Assembly: GCF_016629665.1 (NCBI RefSeq)
Contig: NZ_JAEPRQ010000008.1
Location: forward strand, 1 to 64,000
Source of the DNA: Paracoccus caeni
GTDB lineage: Bacteria; Pseudomonadota; Alphaproteobacteria; Rhodobacterales; Rhodobacteraceae
Reading direction: 5' to 3'
DNA: 64,000 nucleotides
In this document: piece by piece, positions 61,501 through 64,000 of the stretch
Layout of the letters: every line of letters begins with the position of its first letter
How positions within the stretch are numbered: position 1 is the first letter of the stretch
Translations under genes and position numbers: made by a program
Notes under the pieces: model-generated
What the model saw: only the letters and a program-made list of their open reading frames with translations
Told to the model about the DNA's origin: nothing
Databases searched by the model: none

Positions 61501-61952
61501 CGCAGCGCGCGGGCCGAGCGGTCGTCCAGTTCCGAAAATCCCATTGGCACGCCCGCCTCTAGCGGAAACCGCCGCAGCAGCGCCGCGCAGAAGCTGTGGA
61601 TGGTCTGAACCTTCAGCCCGCCCGGCGTTTCGATGGCGCGAGCAAAAAGCCGCCTTGCCTCGCGCAGATCGGGTTCGCCTGCCTCGCCCAGAATCCGCAA
61701 TTCGGCCCGCAGTTCCGCCTCTGGCAGCATCGCCCATTTGCCCAGACGGGCCAGCAGGCGGTTCTGCATCTCGGTCGCGGCGGCCTTGGTATAGGTCAGG
61801 CACAGGATCCGTTCGGGCGGGGTTCCGGCCAGCAAAAGCCGCGCCACCCGGTCGGTCAGCACCCGCGTCTTGCCCGACCCGGCATTCGCCGTCAGCCATG
61901 TCGAGCGCGCGGGATCGGCGGCCTCGATCTGGTTCCGGGTCGCATCATCCAT
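58578..61952 (-). CDS. addA: Double-strand break repair helicase AddA
   Basis: AddA is the UvrD-type helicase and nuclease subunit of AddAB, which resects double-strand breaks for RecA. The 1124-residue protein begins MDDATRNQIEAADPARSTWL, followed by TANAGSGKTRVLTDRVARLL (Walker A) and LCLTYTKAAATEM. Helicase motif II is HILVDEAQDTSPDQW, motif III region VVGDPKQSIYSFQGAD, and motif V MTVHGSKGLESPVV. The C-terminal nuclease has ECILAVDYKSN. Start ATG 61952 overlaps addB by 8 bp; the longer frame is addB coding sequence. Confidence 0.95.
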   Translation of the reverse strand: MDDATRNQIEAADPARSTWLTANAGSGKTRVLTDRVARLLLAGTPPERILCLTYTKAAATEMQNRLLARLGKWAMLPEAELRAELRILGEAGEPDLREARRLFARAIETPGGLKVQTIHSFCAALLRRFPLEAGVPMGFSELDDRSARALRAEIVEEMAEEGDPAIRDLTALQSGDNLDSFLAGLSQTDFRDPPDPATIWAAMGLPVGLTGDALLAQVFDGSEGDLFDVLIPLLHGSGTNDQKLAAKLTGPRWRDPGMAELEVLCDALLTGAKTKEPFSAKIGTVPAVGLQRGAAKAFMPDLEDLMLRVQEARPSAMALGLAQKTLALHRFGHAFTGRVNQRKAAHGWLDFDDLILRTADLLDNSSMAQWVLWRLDGGIDHILVDEAQDTSPDQWRVIRRLTDEFTSGAGAHDRTRTLFVVGDPKQSIYSFQGADIAVFEEMRDRFDHDFAAVQQPMQQRGLAHSFRSSPAILSLVDAVFDGPAAQGLGDPPRHIAFRDALPGRVDLWPALPEPEKPERADWTQPVDAPAENAADTELARAIARQIRAMLGTPILDAKSGLPRAIGPGDIQILVQRRRGLFDDLIRELKAANLPVAGADRLKLAAELAVRDITALLSVVATPEDNLSLAAALRSPLFGLTEDDLYRLAVGRPKNLFLRARLEESQHDRAKAIFRDLFSQADYLRPYDLISRLLIRHGGRAALLARLGPEAEDGIEELLSQALAYESVETPSLTGFLVWLASDDVQVKRQLPGGSGGLIRVMTVHGSKGLESPVVILPETQKRKADNRARTVRLDDLPVWKGSAEERPDPVTDAVAEHDQRQEEERRRLLYVAMTRAESWLIVAAAGETGSGMESWHAMIAEGAGRVALERSEIEIDGIGTGLRLAFGNWPAGPVAAAAVAKAQVAVPDWALRAPPPQPDYVGPVAATSLGGAKVLGGPVEDADRAAAMLRGTRLHLLLEHLPGQAREAWRDVATSALSGDEGGLPDEAELTALLAEVTAVIDAPDLTEIMSPGPDAELLREVDLSAPLPGIGILHGTIDRLIVTDECILAVDYKSNSEVPAAPEATPEGILRQMAAYRDALRLIWPDRRVEAAVLWTATRSLMMLPDPVLDQAMAALDHRAPRS

Positions 61953-64000
61953 GATCGCCCACCTTTTCCGGCTTGGCGTCATCGGCCAGCGACCATTCGC
62001 CGTATCGGGCCAGATGGTCGTAATCGCCTGCATAGCTGGTCTTTTCGGGCGCGCGCATCGAGGTGAAGCCGGTTCCCCCGGTCAGATAGGACGCGATCAG
62101 CCGCACAAACCCGTCCCAGTTCTCACCCTCCATCTGGAAGGAGAACTCGCGCGCCTGTGTTTTTCCCTCGCCGCCAAGCTGGATATAGCGGATGCCCGCA
62201 ATATCGACCGGCCCAAGATCAGCGAAGCCGCCTTTCCGCGCCATCGCGGCCTCCAGCACCAGTTGCTTGTCGAAATGGCGGATCTGGGCGTCGGTGGGCG
62301 GTATGCCGGATTTATAGTCGTAGATCACCGCCTGACCGTCATTCAGCAGATCGATCCGGTCGGGCTTGGCGGTCAGGGTGAAATCCATCCCGGCCACCGC
62401 CACCCGTCCGCGATTTTCGACCACGACCGGCTGACCTTCCGCCTGTCGCAGCAGTTCATCGGCCACGATCTGATCGGCGATCTTCTCCATCCGGGCCTGC
62501 CAGAAGGCGCTGGCGGCGGGCCATGGCACCTCATCCTGCAACACCTCGGCGGCGATGCGCAGAAACTCGGCCTTGAGCCTGTCGGGCGGCATATCCGGGC
62601 CGGGCTTGGTCGCCAGCAGCTTTTCGACGATCTTGTGCAGCGTCTGGCCGCGCAGGGCGGGGTCAGGCTCGGGGCGGATCGCGGGCAGCGGGCGCAGGCC
62701 AAGGACGCGCTTGGCATAGACCGCATAGGGATCGCGGATCAGCAGCGACACATCGGTCACTGGCAATTCGCGGAAGGGCGGCGCAGGCGGGATCGGCGAG
62801 GGGCGCAAGGCAGCAGGAATTTTGTCCTGCGGATGCGCCAAAGCCGCAGCCATCCCCAGCCAGACCTTGCCGCGTTCGCGCATCGCGGCCAAAGCCTCGG
62901 GGCCGTGACGGTCGGGCAGGCCGGTCATCAGGTTCATCAGCCGGTTCAGCCAGCGCGAGGGGATCGTCTCGGCCTCGGCATCGCGGCGGGCGCGGGTCAG
63001 GATCACCCGGTCCTGCGCGATCGCCTGTTGAAAGTCATGCGCCGACAGGCCGATCTGCCGTTCAGGCACGGTCAGCCCGGCATCCAGCCGCATCTGCCGC
63101 GACAGCCACGGATCGGGATCGACCGCCTTCGGCCAGCCGCCTTCGTTCAGCCCCGACAGGATCACCGTGCCATGCCCGACGATCCGCGCCTCGCGCGGGC
63201 CGCGGATATGCAAAAGCAGATGCGCCTCGCCTTCGATCCGCACGGTCTGGGCCTGCAATTCGTCGTTCAGAAGCGCCGCGAAATCGCCGGGGCGCATGTC
63301 GGGGCCTTGGGCGGCGTGGTCCGCCAGATGGTCCATGACGGCGCGGGCCTTCTTGCCCTCGCGGTTTTGCCACAGCGCCGATGCCTCGGGATCGCCGCCC
63401 GGCCCGGCGGCCAGATCCTCGGCCAGATGGCGCAGGTCGGACAGCCGGTCGGGCAGGGGCCGGGATGCCGTGTCACGCTCCAGCGCCTTGATCCGATCCA
63501 GGACAGCGGCCAGCCACTCCGCCCAAAGCTTGCGTTGCGCATCGCCCTTTGTGCCCCAGTCCCGCAGCGTGTCGCCATCGGGGAAAGCCGGACCTTTCGC
63601 CCGCAGCTCCAGCTCCAGATTGCGTGACAGAAGCCGGGCGTCGTTCGACCCGATCACGGCAGATCCGGTCATCGCCACCGGATGCTTCAGCAGGATCAGC
63701 AGCCGGTCGATACTCAACGTCTCGCCAAAAAGGCCCGCAAGCTGGCGCAGGAACAAGCCTTGCGCGGTCAGCGACAACGGCTCGCCCGCGCCTTCATCCG
63801 GCCGCAGGTGCCATCGGTCCAGCGCGGCATTGACCCGGCGGATCAGGTTGCCGTCGGCGGCGATCAGGGTGCAGGGCTCGGACCGTTCGGCGGCGTCACG
63901 CATGATCAGCGCGATCACCTCGGCCTCCTGACCCGGTTGATCCGCCTCGATCAGCGTCAGATGTTCGGTGGGCGCGATCAGATCGGGCAGCGACGGCCCC
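61945..64000 (-). CDS. addB: Double-strand break repair protein AddB (5' end missing)
   Basis: The C-terminal 684 residues of AddB; the frame stays open to the window edge (upstream codons read SLPDLIAPTEHLTLIEADQPGQEAEV), so the start lies outside. AddB is the inactivated-helicase partner that recognises Chi and carries a second nuclease. Recognisable blocks are ARIVGHGTVILSGLNEGGWP, WLSRQMRLDAGLTVPERQIG and the C-terminal nuclease motif GQAVIYDYKSGIPP. It is translationally coupled to addA. Confidence 0.93.
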   Translation of the reverse strand, partial: GPSLPDLIAPTEHLTLIEADQPGQEAEVIALIMRDAAERSEPCTLIAADGNLIRRVNAALDRWHLRPDEGAGEPLSLTAQGLFLRQLAGLFGETLSIDRLLILLKHPVAMTGSAVIGSNDARLLSRNLELELRAKGPAFPDGDTLRDWGTKGDAQRKLWAEWLAAVLDRIKALERDTASRPLPDRLSDLRHLAEDLAAGPGGDPEASALWQNREGKKARAVMDHLADHAAQGPDMRPGDFAALLNDELQAQTVRIEGEAHLLLHIRGPREARIVGHGTVILSGLNEGGWPKAVDPDPWLSRQMRLDAGLTVPERQIGLSAHDFQQAIAQDRVILTRARRDAEAETIPSRWLNRLMNLMTGLPDRHGPEALAAMRERGKVWLGMAAALAHPQDKIPAALRPSPIPPAPPFRELPVTDVSLLIRDPYAVYAKRVLGLRPLPAIRPEPDPALRGQTLHKIVEKLLATKPGPDMPPDRLKAEFLRIAAEVLQDEVPWPAASAFWQARMEKIADQIVADELLRQAEGQPVVVENRGRVAVAGMDFTLTAKPDRIDLLNDGQAVIYDYKSGIPPTDAQIRHFDKQLVLEAAMARKGGFADLGPVDIAGIRYIQLGGEGKTQAREFSFQMEGENWDGFVRLIASYLTGGTGFTSMRAPEKTSYAGDYDHLARYGEWSLADDAKPEKVGDHG

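Noticed and set aside
60381..61562. A 393-codon open frame on the plus strand
   Set aside because: Antisense to addA; no domain, biased composition.
61870..63627. A 585-codon open frame on the plus strand
   Set aside because: Antisense shadow of addB, whose nuclease motif and coupling to addA are clear.

Overview
This is a GC-rich chromosomal segment from an alphaproteobacterium of the Rhodobacteraceae, most likely Paracoccus or a close relative. The evidence is gene content and order: a parB-parA-rsmG-mnmG-mnmE-rho-hemJ block facing away from aroE-coaE-dnaQ, a PhyR-NepR-EcfG stress locus, a RegB-SenC-RegA-HvrA redox locus, and addB-addA-trxA. The genus is inferred; no rRNA gene is present. 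Nearly every base is coding, ATGA-type gene overlaps are common, and no insertion sequence, prophage or CRISPR array is visible.

Layout. 0-3 kb: tRNA-Pro(CGG), an EamA-type transporter, leuB and a DUF488 protein. 3-6 kb: a three-gene overlapping operon of an MFS transporter, a GT4 glycosyltransferase and a short GT29 (sialyltransferase-fold) protein. 6-10.5 kb: grpE-hrcA facing rph-rdgB-hemW-ybaN. 10.6-20.5 kb: the replication-origin neighbourhood. Genes left of about 17.85 kb read leftward and genes right of 18.34 kb read rightward. The 490 bp between them has no gene, has AT-rich tracts and holds two perfect plus several near-perfect DnaA boxes, so it is the probable oriC. Two ParB-binding parS palindromes lie 3-5.5 kb away, inside the first codons of mnmG and rsmG. 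20.5-25 kb: a YihY/BrkB membrane protein, then the general stress response locus (phyR; nepR-ecfG with an EcfG-type promoter; a PhyK-like kinase). 25-29.6 kb: a pqiA-pqiA-pqiB-pqiC intermembrane lipid-transport operon and a small TonB-C-like secreted protein.

30-39 kb: a CysQ-like phosphatase, TldE/PmbA, a DUF2125 protein, a crotonase-fold protein lacking both usual catalytic glutamates, a DUF2853 protein, a polar amino-acid ABC transporter and glucokinase. 39-45.5 kb: tamA-tamB for outer-membrane assembly; TamB carries four tandem repeats of about 99 residues. 45.5-50.2 kb: a PAS-domain membrane protein and the redox cluster regB / senC-regA-hvrA. 50.2-54.3 kb: HD hydrolase, secB, fxsA, a Tim44-like protein, an Smr protein, a RimJ-type acetyltransferase and a 59-residue membrane protein. 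54.3-57.7 kb: hslU-hslV, an unassigned protein and a cupin. 57.7-58.2 kb: a small lower-GC island with an unrecognised 59-residue ORF and an 18-bp perfect inverted repeat. 58.2-64 kb: trxA, addA and addB, with addB cut by the window edge.

How the parts fit: the window is mainly chromosome-maintenance and envelope housekeeping organised around an origin, with two global regulatory systems (general stress and redox) and protein quality control (GrpE/HrcA, HslUV, TldE, SecB, TrxA). The least explained pieces are the 57.7-58.2 kb island, the MFS-GT4-GT29 operon, an 11-bp-period repeat at 29.78 kb and a pair of GTTC/GAAC palindromes near 35.1 kb.
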